NCBI RefSeq assembly: GCF_006542765.1
Contig: NZ_SKCD01000022.1
Coordinates: 186,001 to 250,000 of the forward strand
DNA from: Paenibacillus luteus
GTDB lineage: Bacteria > Bacillota > Bacilli > Paenibacillales > Paenibacillaceae
Direction of reading: 5' to 3'
Length of the DNA: 64,000 nucleotides
Shown: positions 1 through 9,624 of the stretch, one piece after another
Position numbering within the stretch: the stretch's first letter is position 1
Layout: the number at the start of each line of letters is the position of its first letter
Notes under the pieces: generated by a model
The model's input: only the letters and a program-made list of their open reading frames with translations
What the model was told of the DNA's origin: nothing
The model's database searches: none
Translations under genes and position numbers: made by a program

Positions 1-18
1 AATCGATATCTCTGTTGA

Positions 19-1593
19 TTAGAGATACCGTTTGCGAAATTCCGAAGGCGTCAGGCCCATATTCTTCTTGAAAGCGATGCTGAAATAATTCGTATCCGTG
101 TAGCCGACTGCCTCCGCAATCGCTGACACCTTCTGCATGGGATCGAGCAGCAGCTCTCGTGCCCTCTCGAAACGAACGCGGGCCAGAAAATCAGCGAAGC
201 ACTCGCCGGTTACCTGCTTGAAGCGTGAGCTGACGTACTTCGGGCTTAGATGCAAATAGTCGGCGAGACCAATCAGACTCACATCCTTGTGCAGATGCTC
301 GCGGATCCAATGACGAGCATCCTCGAACATTTTGGGAACGGCAAACTCCCGTGATTCACGAATCCATAGCCCGACCTTCTCGAAGTAATCAGAGATAAAG
401 GCCACGATCTCGCTCCCGCTCGTCATTCGCGACATTTCGAGAAGCGGATCACGGCAGAAGCGCCCGCCCCTATCCGGAAGCGGAAAGTCCTGAACGACGC
501 GCATGACGTACAGCACGAGCTGTGTTGCCATCAGCTTCACTTGTCGCGAGGGCAGGCCGGCGAACTGCGCCGTCCATTCCTGTAGAATGGATGCAATTGC
601 CCCATCGTTCCCCGCACGAATTTCGGTTAGCAGAATCAATTCCTTGTCGAGCAGGCTGCGGTTGTTCGTTGCTGCGATTTGCACGCTCTCATATGGAATG
701 ATCTGCCCCTCACCAATCCAACCCTTGTGCTCGGCAGCATGGACAGCTTCCCTGTAAGCCTCTGGCAGCAGCTTCAGCTCCGATACCAGCCGGCTCATAC
801 CAATCGTGATCGATATATCCATATACGATTGAACAGCGGCACGGACGCTCTTGGCTGCCTCGATTACCGTCTCTTTGCCAGTGGCAGACAGCACAATGAG
901 CATCCGATCTGGAGAGGTAGCTGCTCCATATGCTGCAGCACAGTGCTGGGCCGCTTCCGTAGATAGCTTGGCGAATGCTACACCGTATAGCTGACGATCA
1001 TCGATCGTCGACAGGCGAGGCGGAATAACATCCATCTCACAGCACAGCACCGCGAACGGCGGCTTCGCTTCCGCAAGCGGTGAATGGGCAGCGCGGAGCG
1101 CCTCGATGGCGTCCCCCCACGACCGCCGCTGCAGCAGCAAATCCAACATGGCATACTCCTGCATGCGATGACGCTCCCGGCTTCGCCTTGCATCGTTGCT
1201 CTCGTCGTAACGCCCACGCCTCGATAGCCGCTCTTCCGCACGAAGCAGGCCGGACGCCAGCTCTTCCTTCGTAATCGGCTTGAGCATATAATCGACGGTT
1301 TCGAGCATAATTGCCTCTCGAATGAACGCCATAGAATTATAGCCAGTTAGAAACAGCAGCTGCGTCTCATCGTCTATCGCCCGAATGCGACGCGCCACAT
1401 CCAGACCGCTGAAATCTGGCAGGTTAATATCAAGCAGCACAATGTCCGGTTTCAGTTCCTCATAAAGACGGATCGCAGTTTCTCCGTCTTCGGCAGCTCC
1501 CGCCACCTGTATAGGAAGCTCGATCTGGGCAATCAGATGCTTCAAGCCTTCGCGAATATGGTATTCATCGTCAACAATCAGCAATCGACGCAT
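19..1593 (-). CDS. YesN-type response regulator with AraC DNA-binding domain
   Basis: Cytoplasmic response regulator, 524 residues. The N-terminal receiver domain shows the acidic pair (VDDE, residues 7-10), the phospho-acceptor Asp55 in the LLDINLPD stretch, and the conserved Lys in MLKPI. The middle (about 130-410) is the long linker usual in this family. The C-terminus (about 420-524) is a two-helix-turn-helix AraC domain ending in the typical LTPSEFRKRY. The start has an AGGAGGGG ribosome binding site six bases upstream. It begins 11 bases after the sensor kinase gene, so the two are cotranscribed and almost certainly partners. Linkage to the GH127 gene upstream suggests control of arabinoside use (inference). 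Confidence 0.93.
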   Translation of the reverse strand: MRRLLIVDDEYHIREGLKHLIAQIELPIQVAGAAEDGETAIRLYEELKPDIVLLDINLPDFSGLDVARRIRAIDDETQLLFLTGYNSMAFIREAIMLETVDYMLKPITKEELASGLLRAEERLSRRGRYDESNDARRSRERHRMQEYAMLDLLLQRRSWGDAIEALRAAHSPLAEAKPPFAVLCCEMDVIPPRLSTIDDRQLYGVAFAKLSTEAAQHCAAAYGAATSPDRMLIVLSATGKETVIEAAKSVRAAVQSYMDISITIGMSRLVSELKLLPEAYREAVHAAEHKGWIGEGQIIPYESVQIAATNNRSLLDKELILLTEIRAGNDGAIASILQEWTAQFAGLPSRQVKLMATQLVLYVMRVVQDFPLPDRGGRFCRDPLLEMSRMTSGSEIVAFISDYFEKVGLWIRESREFAVPKMFEDARHWIREHLHKDVSLIGLADYLHLSPKYVSSRFKQVTGECFADFLARVRFERARELLLDPMQKVSAIAEAVGYTDTNYFSIAFKKNMGLTPSEFRKRYL

Positions 1594-1604
1594 CGTATCC
1601 CCTC

Positions 1605-3416
1605 CTAGAACTGCTCCTCATGAATTGGAACATACAGAGTTATCGTCGTATATTTTCCGAGCTCGCTTGCGATGTGAACGCCGTATTCGGAGCCATAATG
1701 CCTAAGCCGTTTATGTACGTTTCTTAGGCCGAATCCAATGGCATCGACATCCTCCTGCTGCCCGTCCAGTGTTCGCCTAATCACATCAAGCCTTTGCCCT
1801 GGTATGCCGTTCCCATCATCGCTGATCGAGAAGCGCAAACGCCCCTTTTCCCGAACGCCCGTCAGCATCAGATAAACGATGTCCTTCCTCCGCTTTGCGC
1901 CATGGTAGATGGCATTCTCCACAATAGGCTGGAAAATCAGCTTCGGCACGCGGCAGTGTAAAATATCCTCGTCGATCTCTGAAATCCATTCCAACCTGTC
2001 CTTGAAGCGGAATTGCTGTACGCGCACGTAAGCGCCGGCATGCTCCGCCTCATTGGCGACACGAATTTCCTCGCTGCCTTGACTTAGAGCTATCCTGAAA
2101 AACTTGCCTAGTGCTCCAATCACCTCAGACATCTCGTTCTGTCCGTTCGTTAGCGCCAGCCCGTTAAGCGATTCCAACGTATTATAGAGAAAATGGGGGT
2201 TGATCTGCGCCTGCAGGGCTCGAAACTCCGCTTCCTTTCGTGACAGCAGTGCCTCGTAAACCCTGTCGTGCAGCTCTTGGTTTTCCCGCATCATTCGCTC
2301 GAACCGGTCCCCGATTTGCCCCACTTCATCCAGGGGGTCGAAGGGAGGGAGTACTTGAGCCTTTCCAGTCGTCGTACCCATCAAGCTGCGCAAACGGCGA
2401 AGCGGACGTCTGATTGTATCGCTCACCCGATAAGTGACGATCCAGCCGATCACGAACACCACGAGAAAAATTTCCATCGTCCATCTGCCGATCTGATTGG
2501 CGTCCTTGAACAACGCATCCGCATCCGCCAAATGCAGCAGTGTCCATCGATTCGCCGCGAGCGGAGCGTATGAGACCATCGTCCGTTTGCCATTCCAGCT
2601 CGTCCAGCCTTTATCCTTAGTCGGGGAGGCTTTCGCCTCTATCGCGACTTTACGCAAGGCGCGATTATCCGCTTTCGCATCCTCCGGCATTTGATAAACC
2701 GGATTTCCTCCACTGTCTACGATCCAGAACTGTTCCTTCTCATTTGGGTTCAGCACCGATATGCCGCTAAAAAAATGCACCTTCTCGATTTCCAGCATAA
2801 GAAATCCAATGTCTTTGTAATTTCCTTCCGTCTGCCTTAGCAGCTTGCCGACGTACAGATGCTCATTATCATCAGATGGGTCTAGGGGGCCTTGAAAGGG
2901 AGAGCCGTTATGCCACATGATGCGATTGTCGCTTCGCAGCTGGTCATAATAAATGCGGGCTTCAAGCTCAGTAGGGAGACCCCCGAAGCGGATCGAATCG
3001 TTTCCTTGATAGAACGATTGATGTTCGCCGCCTCCGGGGGCATAGATGAGTGTGGATATAATGTAGGATTTCGTCTGCGTTTGCGCTCGAATTATTTTAT
3101 TCACCCGATCCACGTTGCGAAGAAATTCGTAATCGTCCGACGGACGCAGTTGCAAAATCATTTGTACTTCGGGGTTCCCTAGAATAGCGTTAGTTAAATC
3201 ATGTAAATCGGCAATGGTGCGGTTCAAGAAGCTCTCACTCATTTGCCTCGATTGCGTGGCACGCTCCTCCGCTTTGCCAACGAGGGAATGTACAGCTATT
3301 CGGTGGAAAGTAAAGGTAAGGACGAACATCGGCACGACCGTAAGCAGCAAGGTAAGCATCAGAAATTTACCGCGTATCGTACGGATTTTCCAAACGTTTC
3401 CTCGCCGTATTTTCAT
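1605..3416 (-). CDS. YesM-type sensor histidine kinase
   Basis: Membrane sensor kinase, 603 residues from the start chosen here. TM1 lies at about 18-38, followed by a roughly 270-residue extracellular sensing region, TM2 (about 313-336, FLVVFVIGWIVTY), a HAMP linker, the His_kinase segment QINPHFLYNTLESLN with phospho-acceptor His408, and a GHKL ATPase with N box (QPIVENAIYHG), G1 (DDGNGIPG) and G2 (GFGLRNVHKRL). I chose the ATG at 3416 because a GGAAGGCGG ribosome binding site precedes it; an in-frame ATG at 3443 is possible. It sits between the GH127 gene and its response regulator with short gaps. The ligand is unknown; YesM-type kinases usually sense extracellular saccharides or the matching binding protein. 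Confidence 0.92.
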   Translation of the reverse strand: MKIRRGNVWKIRTIRGKFLMLTLLLTVVPMFVLTFTFHRIAVHSLVGKAEERATQSRQMSESFLNRTIADLHDLTNAILGNPEVQMILQLRPSDDYEFLRNVDRVNKIIRAQTQTKSYIISTLIYAPGGGEHQSFYQGNDSIRFGGLPTELEARIYYDQLRSDNRIMWHNGSPFQGPLDPSDDNEHLYVGKLLRQTEGNYKDIGFLMLEIEKVHFFSGISVLNPNEKEQFWIVDSGGNPVYQMPEDAKADNRALRKVAIEAKASPTKDKGWTSWNGKRTMVSYAPLAANRWTLLHLADADALFKDANQIGRWTMEIFLVVFVIGWIVTYRVSDTIRRPLRRLRSLMGTTTGKAQVLPPFDPLDEVGQIGDRFERMMRENQELHDRVYEALLSRKEAEFRALQAQINPHFLYNTLESLNGLALTNGQNEMSEVIGALGKFFRIALSQGSEEIRVANEAEHAGAYVRVQQFRFKDRLEWISEIDEDILHCRVPKLIFQPIVENAIYHGAKRRKDIVYLMLTGVREKGRLRFSISDDGNGIPGQRLDVIRRTLDGQQEDVDAIGFGLRNVHKRLRHYGSEYGVHIASELGKYTTITLYVPIHEEQF

Positions 3417-3459
3417 CCATTGTCCGCCTTCCATTCGTTCCATTCGGCCTGAAAGCCCT

Positions 3460-5418
3460 TTATTCGTCTCCGTGCTCTCGCTCTCGTATCCAAACCGTCA
3501 TTTCTCCTTCGTCGCGATTGGCCCAAGCATAATAGGGCACGAACGTAGCCTTCGTTCGCTGCTTGGCATAACGTTTTGTTGTGTACAAATCGGAAGACAC
3601 CTCGTCATAAGCTGTTCTCCAAACATCATTCGACTCGATGACATAAACGCCTTCCAGCAGGTCCGGAACGAACGCCCCTTCGAATGCCGCGCTGGAGGAT
3701 AGCTGCACATCGCGAAGATTAGCGCCGTTGTCCACTTCCTCCAAACAATAGATCACAGGCCCTCGTTGAACGGCCGTTTTACCGCTGGCCTCCCTAAGCT
3801 CGGGATGCGGCCGTACCAAGGCGACACTCATGTCCAGCTCCAGCTCAACGATGTCACCTTCGTTCCATACCCGTTGGATTTTGACATATCCCTTCTCGGT
3901 AATTCCGGAAGATTCAATCTTGACACCGTTCAATCGTATGACCGTGCGTTTTGACCATGAGGGTAGCCGAAGCGCAAGCGAGAAGTCCGCCGAACCGCCG
4001 GATGTCTCAAGCACGACGTTCCCCGTCCAAGGATACTCCGTCTGTTGGCGAACGGTGATCTTGCTGCCTTTGAACGTCTGCTCTGTGTGACTGCCTATAT
4101 ACTGATGCACATACAGCTCATCCTCGTTCACAGAGTAAATATAACTGCTCAAGGAAGCAATAAATCTAGCGATATTCGGCGGACAGCACGCGCAGCCGAA
4201 CCAAGGCTGCCTACGCGTTCTCGCGCTTGGAATATCGTCCCTTCGGCCGCTGACCACAGGCCAAACCTCTAGTGGATTAACATAAAAGTAGCTTCGTCCG
4301 TCCAGCGAAATGCCACTTAGCAGGCCATTATACAGCACGCGTTCGATTACGTCGGCATAACGTGAATCCGCCTCGATCTGAAGCAGGCGCTGTCCCCAAT
4401 TCAAGAATCCAATCGCGGCGCAGGTTTCGGCATATGCGCGATCGTTCGGCAAATCATAATCGAACGAGAACGCTTCGTAATAATCAGAGGAGCCTATGCC
4501 TCCCGTCACGTACATTCTTCGCTGCACAACATTATCCCACAGCGACTTGACCGTGGTTAACAACGATGCATCGTCATATTCGTCAGCGATGTCGGTTGCG
4601 CCAGCGAACAAATACACAGCGCGCACAGCGTGTCCGTCCGCCGTCTCCTGTTCACGAATCGGCGCATGCGACTGAAAGTAGTCCATCGGCCTGCGGTCAA
4701 CACGTTCCTTGCGCCCGGCGGCGAGCCGCTTCTCCAGCTCGACATCGAAATATTTGGGCTCCCGTCCCCGCTCCTCGACGAGAAATCGTGACGTTTCCAG
4801 ATACGACTTATTGCCGGTCAGCTTATAAAGCTTGACGAGCGCAAGCTCGATTTCCGGATGACCACAGTAACCCGGGAGTTGCCCCTCGCGAGCCCCAAAC
4901 GTCTCGACGATCTGATCCGCAAATTTACACATAATATCGAGTATTCTTTGATTGCCCGTCGCTTCGTAATAGGCGACCGCCGCTTCCAAGAAGTGTCCGG
5001 CATTGTACATTTCATGATCGTCCCTGACGTTCTCCCATTGCTCTCCAGGCTTCTGAAGCTGATAGTAAGTGCCAATGTAGCCATTATCCATCTGTGCGTT
5101 GCCAATCAGCTCGATTGCTGTATCCGCCAGCTTCTCCAGACCCTCATCACGCTTCTGCTGCAGCACGAAGCCGACCGTCTCCAGCCATTTCGCCAAATCG
5201 CTGTCTTGAAATACGAAGCCGTGATGCCCGCCAATTCTGCCTTCCGCAGCTGCACGAAAGTTAGCGATCGTACCGCTCTTCTCCGCACCTTCAATCAGGT
5301 CGTTAAGCGCTTCCCATTGATAAGGCACGACAATATCCCTCACAAGCTCCTGTCTAGGGCTCCAAAATCGATCTTCAATAGTCACTTTCGAAACCGCTAC
5401 CGGATTCATCTTTCTCAT
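3460..5418 (-). CDS. GH127 beta-L-arabinofuranosidase (DUF1680 family)
   Basis: Protein of 652 residues without a signal peptide, so a cytoplasmic enzyme that removes beta-L-arabinofuranosyl units from imported oligosaccharides. The GH127 signature is clear: WSPRQ near the N-terminus, an (alpha/alpha)6-barrel region with NGYIGTYY and HEMYNAGH, Glu331 and Cys333 in AETCAAIG, and a C-A-C-C-P-P-N motif at residues 409-415. By analogy with the characterised enzyme HypBA1, Cys411 is the nucleophile equivalent, and Glu331, Cys333 and Cys412 bind the zinc. A beta-sandwich C-terminal part follows. The start has a GAGGGG site. It is the first gene of a three-gene unit with the YesM/YesN pair. Some DUF1680 proteins act on other furanosides, so the exact linkage is inferred. 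Confidence 0.92.
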   Translation of the reverse strand: MRKMNPVAVSKVTIEDRFWSPRQELVRDIVVPYQWEALNDLIEGAEKSGTIANFRAAAEGRIGGHHGFVFQDSDLAKWLETVGFVLQQKRDEGLEKLADTAIELIGNAQMDNGYIGTYYQLQKPGEQWENVRDDHEMYNAGHFLEAAVAYYEATGNQRILDIMCKFADQIVETFGAREGQLPGYCGHPEIELALVKLYKLTGNKSYLETSRFLVEERGREPKYFDVELEKRLAAGRKERVDRRPMDYFQSHAPIREQETADGHAVRAVYLFAGATDIADEYDDASLLTTVKSLWDNVVQRRMYVTGGIGSSDYYEAFSFDYDLPNDRAYAETCAAIGFLNWGQRLLQIEADSRYADVIERVLYNGLLSGISLDGRSYFYVNPLEVWPVVSGRRDDIPSARTRRQPWFGCACCPPNIARFIASLSSYIYSVNEDELYVHQYIGSHTEQTFKGSKITVRQQTEYPWTGNVVLETSGGSADFSLALRLPSWSKRTVIRLNGVKIESSGITEKGYVKIQRVWNEGDIVELELDMSVALVRPHPELREASGKTAVQRGPVIYCLEEVDNGANLRDVQLSSSAAFEGAFVPDLLEGVYVIESNDVWRTAYDEVSSDLYTTKRYAKQRTKATFVPYYAWANRDEGEMTVWIREREHGDE

Positions 5419-6181
5419 CGGTTTATCCCCTCGCCGTTCATGGTATGCCTGGCTCTTTCAAATTAACATGCAGAGAAGACGATGTCAGTCCGTCAAAACA
5501 ATACAATTGGTAGATAAAACCGACTTTTATATCTTTTAGGCTCGTTATGTCTCTTCTTCGCTTTCAAGCCAAGTGGCTATTCTATCCTTTTATTTGCTGC
5601 ACTCATTTATGTAATTTCATTTATGAAGAGCTTCAATTCTGAATTTATGCTATTATTTTTTTCGTTTTCACCTAACCATTTCAAATTTGCGCAGGCAAAA
5701 TCTAGTCTATCTATGCAAAGATACGCCCCGCAGCTCCAAAGAACTTTCAGAACTTCTCGATGTACATGGGCAACGTATTCAAAAGCATTTTGGCTGCGGA
5801 CATAATATATCCCAGGCCCCATGCTGATGATGACCATAAATGCCATTACGGGACTAGATGTGGATTCCTTAACGGAGGAAGAAAAAAAATCGCGCCTAAA
5901 GCTATGGAGAGCGGATATCTTAAAAAAACGGGGACGAAGCTATTACCTCAAATATTGGTCGTTGATGCCGCAGATGAAACGGCCGGGCGTCTTTTATCCT
6001 CCACAGAATCCCGTCTCCGCCGAAGGGACCTGGATGATTGTAGAACAATAAGCTGAAACTCAAGCATCCTAGGTGATCGTCCTAACCATGCTGTTGCAGT
6101 CATACAATTAGAAACGATACCGTGGTTCCTCACCATTAAATTGGTCATGCGTGGTGAAGCACGAGGCGTTTCCTTAACTGA
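5419..6181. other. Decayed intergenic region
   Basis: About 760 bases between the GH127 gene and an AraC-type pseudogene. Several short open stretches exist on both strands, but none starts with a convincing ribosome binding site or matches a family I recognise, apart from the remnant listed at 5806-6051. The GH127 promoter should lie in the first 100 bases; I see no -35/-10 pair good enough to call. The picture fits an old gene lost by deletion. Confidence 0.5.
5806..6051 (+). pseudogene. Unrecognised coding remnant
   Basis: An open stretch of about 80 codons, directly preceded in frame by a TAA at 5803-5805 and ending with TAA at 6051. The translation has a coding-like, charged and aromatic composition (LTEEEKKSRLKLWRAD, YYLKYWSLMPQMKRPG), but there is no ribosome binding site before its first ATG (5821). 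I do not recognise the family. It lies upstream of, and in the same direction as, the AraC-type pseudogene, so it could be the tail of a neighbour that decayed with it. Confidence 0.25.
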
Positions 6182-6612
6182 GCTCCAACTTGGCTAAGAC
6201 AACACTATTACTCCGATGCAAATGAACCATGGAGCATCCGGTGGGCTCATTTTTACGGGGAGCGGCTGGAGGAGCTTTTAGATGGCAGAGATCTTGATGA
6301 GCCTTGGCTGTTTGCCTTAACTAACTTATCTCCCATCGAGAGCTTAATCCAAAAGCTGCTATCACTAGGCAGAGCCTATCAGATCGATGATGAATACACG
6401 GTAGCTTCTATCGAAAAAGCAGCAGCTCTCGCTGGTTATAGCACCCATTACTTCAGTCGCAAATTCGCTCAGACAGTCGGTAAATCTTTTCGGATTTCAC
6501 ACCGGAAACAGTCTTCTCCCAAGCCAGCTACTTCAGCTCATGCTTCCGTCAGCTTGAGGGAATGACCCCTTTGCAATTCCGAAGCATTCATAGGATTGGT
6601 AATGATTCGTAA
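6182..6612 (+). pseudogene. AraC-family transcriptional regulator, truncated and frameshifted
   Basis: The translation from 6182 gives an AraC-type N-terminal (cupin) end, EPWSIRWAHFYGERLEELL, matching the usual PW-x-x-x-W-x-HF-x-G pattern. It is followed by the first helix-turn-helix (IEKAAALAGYSTHYFSRKFAQ) and then loses frame at about 6490-6500. The other frame continues with the second helix-turn-helix (FSQASYFSSCFRQLEGMTPLQFR) to a stop at 6612. Most of the N-terminal cupin is missing, since an in-frame TGA lies at 6179. It is clearly a dead sugar-regulator gene, and its target genes may have been the deleted neighbours. Confidence 0.8.
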
Positions 6613-6657
6613 GAAAATAAAAAAGACAAGCCTATGAAGACCTGTCAATCTTAACCA

Positions 6658-9615
6658 TTAGCGATTAAGCAAGTATTTAGCTTGTATGGCATCGTACTCG
6701 GTTTTCGTTATCGGTATAACGGTGCCGTGGCGGGGACTGTCGGGCAGATCGTATTCGGGAGAAACCTTCCATACTCCAGAGTCTAGATCCGTCGTCTCCA
6801 AGGGAACATATCCTCTGCCGCCGAATTCGTCGACGAACAAATACCATTTCTCTTCCTTATTGGATTTGAATACGGTAGGCCCTTCGACACCATTAACGCT
6901 GCCGACACCTTCTTTGATCATGAGATAACCTGGATCGAATACAGAGCCCAATTCCTCCTGAAATACCATTTTGCCATAAGGGGATAGGGGCTGATTTTCT
7001 CTCTCATCCTTCGTAAACCTATAAATCTTCCCGTTATGCGAAATCATCGTCGTATCGATTATGGAATATCCAAAATCCATATATACCTGTGCTTCCGTAA
7101 AGATATGGAAATCCCGGGTTTTGCTGTACATGATTTTCTGATAAACATCTCCGGCATGGCTTTCACCCGCAAAGAGCTTGGAAGCCCAGAACACGATATA
7201 TTCCCCCGTTGTCTCATCGTAAAAAGCTTCAGGCGCCCAGGTGTTTCCCGCTTCAGCAGGCGATATTTCGACCATTCTTGGATCGGACCATTTCAAAAGA
7301 TCATCCGATTCCCATACCATGATCGAGCGACTACCCTGTCTTTGAGCTCGATCCCAGTTCCAGTCACCGTTTATTTTCAAATCGGTGGCAATCATGTAAA
7401 ACTTGTCGCCTTCCGGGGAACGGATGATAAAAGGATCCCTCACTCCTTTTTCGCCCATCGTAGAGGTAAGTACCGGCTTTCCTCCATTCAGCTCCTTCCA
7501 ATGCAGCGGGTCATTCCCCTCACTGAGCGCAAAATAGACTTGCTCTCCGTCCAGCGTCCCTTCGCCTGTAAAATAGGAGAAGAGGTAACCAGCGTAGTCT
7601 TCCTTGGCCGGAAGCTCGATTACTGTCGCCTTGAACTCTTTTTTTGTTATGGCGTCTTTCCTTACGATGGTCGCTGTTAGCGTCACGGATGCGTTTCCGC
7701 TGCCGTGCTTGGGACGTGTCACTGCTCCAGACGCCGCAATGACACCAGAGCTACCGGATTGCCAAGTAATCTTCGTTCCGTTATCCCCCTTCTCTGGCAA
7801 AGTCAAGTTGCCCCGCACATTGTCGATATTGGATACCGTTAACGCTTCTTTATCCCGTTGCACCACTTCATCATCGCTACCGCCGTTTCCATGTTCATTA
7901 GCCATTGCCTTCGTCACTCCACTTTCCTTGTGTTCGTTTGCTTCGACTGTACCCTCTGTCCCGCCTCCGGTCAAGGTGACAACGGACTTCGCAGGAATAA
8001 CCGCTTCAAACGAATGATCGTCCTGTACCGGTATGTCCTCTCCTCTGGCAAGGTCCTTGCCGGCCGAGGTGACATACGATTGCATAAGCGAAATGGAATG
8101 CTTCTTGTCCACGCCTTCGAGGGAAACCCGAATCCGTTTATCTTCCTCGCTATCGTTGACGAATACAGCCGTAACCGTCTGCTCTCCGGCATGAACATAA
8201 GCTGATCCGAGCAACCCGCTCCGCGCTTTCTCGTTAAGGCCCGCAAGCGAGATGCGCTCCGCGCCGGGACGTATAAATTTGCTGTAATTGCCGAGAGACC
8301 ACAAAATTTTAGAAGTTAAAATATTTTGCTCGTCTCCCGCTTCATTAAAGTCGGTATAAATCAGCCCGTCCTTATAATCGACCTTGGACACCGCCGTCCA
8401 CCACTGCCATGCTGCTGCATTTGCCTCAGTCAAATCAAAATGAATGGTACGCGCCACATGCAGTGCAGCATCCATGCCGAGGTCACGGCCTGGACCGTAA
8501 TCGCCAAGAATGCAATATTCCGTGACCCAATATTTAGCTTCGGCATCGTATTTCTTTATATTGGCTTCCAGTAATTCTCTAAGCTTGCCCAAACGGTCGT
8601 CGCCCGGCTTACTGTAATCGGACCAATAGGAATGCGATGCGATTTTATTGCCAACCGCTTCCTTGAGCTCGGGGTCGCCGAGTAAATCCTTAATATATTC
8701 GCGGTATTTCCCCGTTCCCAGGCTGTTAGCCCCGCCCATATATTGCCCGTCGCCTGCAAACATTTGATAAAATTCATCATCTAGCAGCGAAGTAATCTCC
8801 ACACCGTCCGGAGCGCTGATTTGCGCATCGATACTGCTTTTCTTTAACTGCTCATGCAATTCGAGTATGACACGCTTTAGATCATCGTTGTTATAACGGT
8901 TCCCTTCCTGGTGCGCCTGGTTCCAATCCCAGGTCGGCTCATTAATGGGACTTATATATTGAAAGGCTATGCCTTCCTGTCTAAAGTGTTCCAAGACATC
9001 AATTAGGTATGTCGCAAATTTTTTCTCATAGCCCTCTTTCAAATTGGTAGAGCCAACAGCCGAATCCGGTTGGGCGTGTCCGTTCTTCGTCATCCAAACC
9101 GGTGGACTGTTCGCAAATGCAATCAAGGTATCCACACCGCGAGCCTTGGCCGCCTGCAGGAACCACTGCTGGCCCGCCTGCTTGCTCCAATCGTAATCGC
9201 CATCCTCCGTACTCTTGAACGCTTCCGCTCGCCGCCATGGATCGGGAATAATCATCTGGTCCGTTTCCGTTGAGCCAGCGCCAATATTGAAACGCCAAGC
9301 CGATAGCCCGATTCCTTTCTCTCTGGAAAAAAGAAGATCCGCTACACGATTTTTATTCTCTTCCGTCCAGTGTTTGCCAAGAGGCTCCATGGACCATGCG
9401 TCGGATGCGCCGAAATTATCAATCATTTGATAGCGTACCGATCCATCGAGTGTAACATTGGCGTCCGGAGGCGCTGGCTGCTGCATTGGCTCCTCCGTCT
9501 CTTTCATGTGATTAGAGTTGCTCGTGCTGTCGGAGCCTCCCGATGTGAGTCCGAAATATATTCCGAGCACTGATGTAAAGGCAACAAGTGTGATGACTAT
9601 CAATTTTTTCTTCAT
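6658..9615 (-). CDS. Secreted two-catalytic-domain glycosidase: GH30 - Ig-like - GH43
   Basis: Protein of 985 residues. An N-terminal hydrophobic segment without a lipobox Cys (residues 4-24) and a Ser/Asn/Gln/Pro-rich spacer indicate secretion. Residues about 55-560 are a GH30 enzyme of the beta-1,6-galactanase-like kind: NFGASDAWSM, acid/base Glu226 in SPINEPTWDW, nucleophile Glu366 in YWVTEYC, then the side beta-domain. A short bacterial Ig-like domain follows (about 595-680, with ITWQSGSSGVIAASG). Residues about 690-985 are a GH43 five-blade propeller with the base Asp727 in GVRDPFI and a likely acid Glu in WAPEAFYD. Fusion of an endo-acting GH30 with a GH43 suggests debranching plus backbone or side-chain cleavage of arabinogalactan (inference). 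It is the last gene of the long operon, nine bases after a permease gene, with an AGGAGAGG site. Confidence 0.87.
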   Translation of the reverse strand: MKKKLIVITLVAFTSVLGIYFGLTSGGSDSTSNSNHMKETEEPMQQPAPPDANVTLDGSVRYQMIDNFGASDAWSMEPLGKHWTEENKNRVADLLFSREKGIGLSAWRFNIGAGSTETDQMIIPDPWRRAEAFKSTEDGDYDWSKQAGQQWFLQAAKARGVDTLIAFANSPPVWMTKNGHAQPDSAVGSTNLKEGYEKKFATYLIDVLEHFRQEGIAFQYISPINEPTWDWNQAHQEGNRYNNDDLKRVILELHEQLKKSSIDAQISAPDGVEITSLLDDEFYQMFAGDGQYMGGANSLGTGKYREYIKDLLGDPELKEAVGNKIASHSYWSDYSKPGDDRLGKLRELLEANIKKYDAEAKYWVTEYCILGDYGPGRDLGMDAALHVARTIHFDLTEANAAAWQWWTAVSKVDYKDGLIYTDFNEAGDEQNILTSKILWSLGNYSKFIRPGAERISLAGLNEKARSGLLGSAYVHAGEQTVTAVFVNDSEEDKRIRVSLEGVDKKHSISLMQSYVTSAGKDLARGEDIPVQDDHSFEAVIPAKSVVTLTGGGTEGTVEANEHKESGVTKAMANEHGNGGSDDEVVQRDKEALTVSNIDNVRGNLTLPEKGDNGTKITWQSGSSGVIAASGAVTRPKHGSGNASVTLTATIVRKDAITKKEFKATVIELPAKEDYAGYLFSYFTGEGTLDGEQVYFALSEGNDPLHWKELNGGKPVLTSTMGEKGVRDPFIIRSPEGDKFYMIATDLKINGDWNWDRAQRQGSRSIMVWESDDLLKWSDPRMVEISPAEAGNTWAPEAFYDETTGEYIVFWASKLFAGESHAGDVYQKIMYSKTRDFHIFTEAQVYMDFGYSIIDTTMISHNGKIYRFTKDERENQPLSPYGKMVFQEELGSVFDPGYLMIKEGVGSVNGVEGPTVFKSNKEEKWYLFVDEFGGRGYVPLETTDLDSGVWKVSPEYDLPDSPRHGTVIPITKTEYDAIQAKYLLNR

Positions 9616-9624
9616 CCGCCTCTC

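Noticed and set aside
4858-5466. 202-codon plus-strand reading frame
   Set aside because: It lies entirely opposite the GH127 gene, has no ribosome binding site and its translation shows no family features.
7036-7680. 214-codon plus-strand reading frame
   Set aside because: Antisense to the GH43 part of the large secreted enzyme; codon pattern is explained by the real gene.
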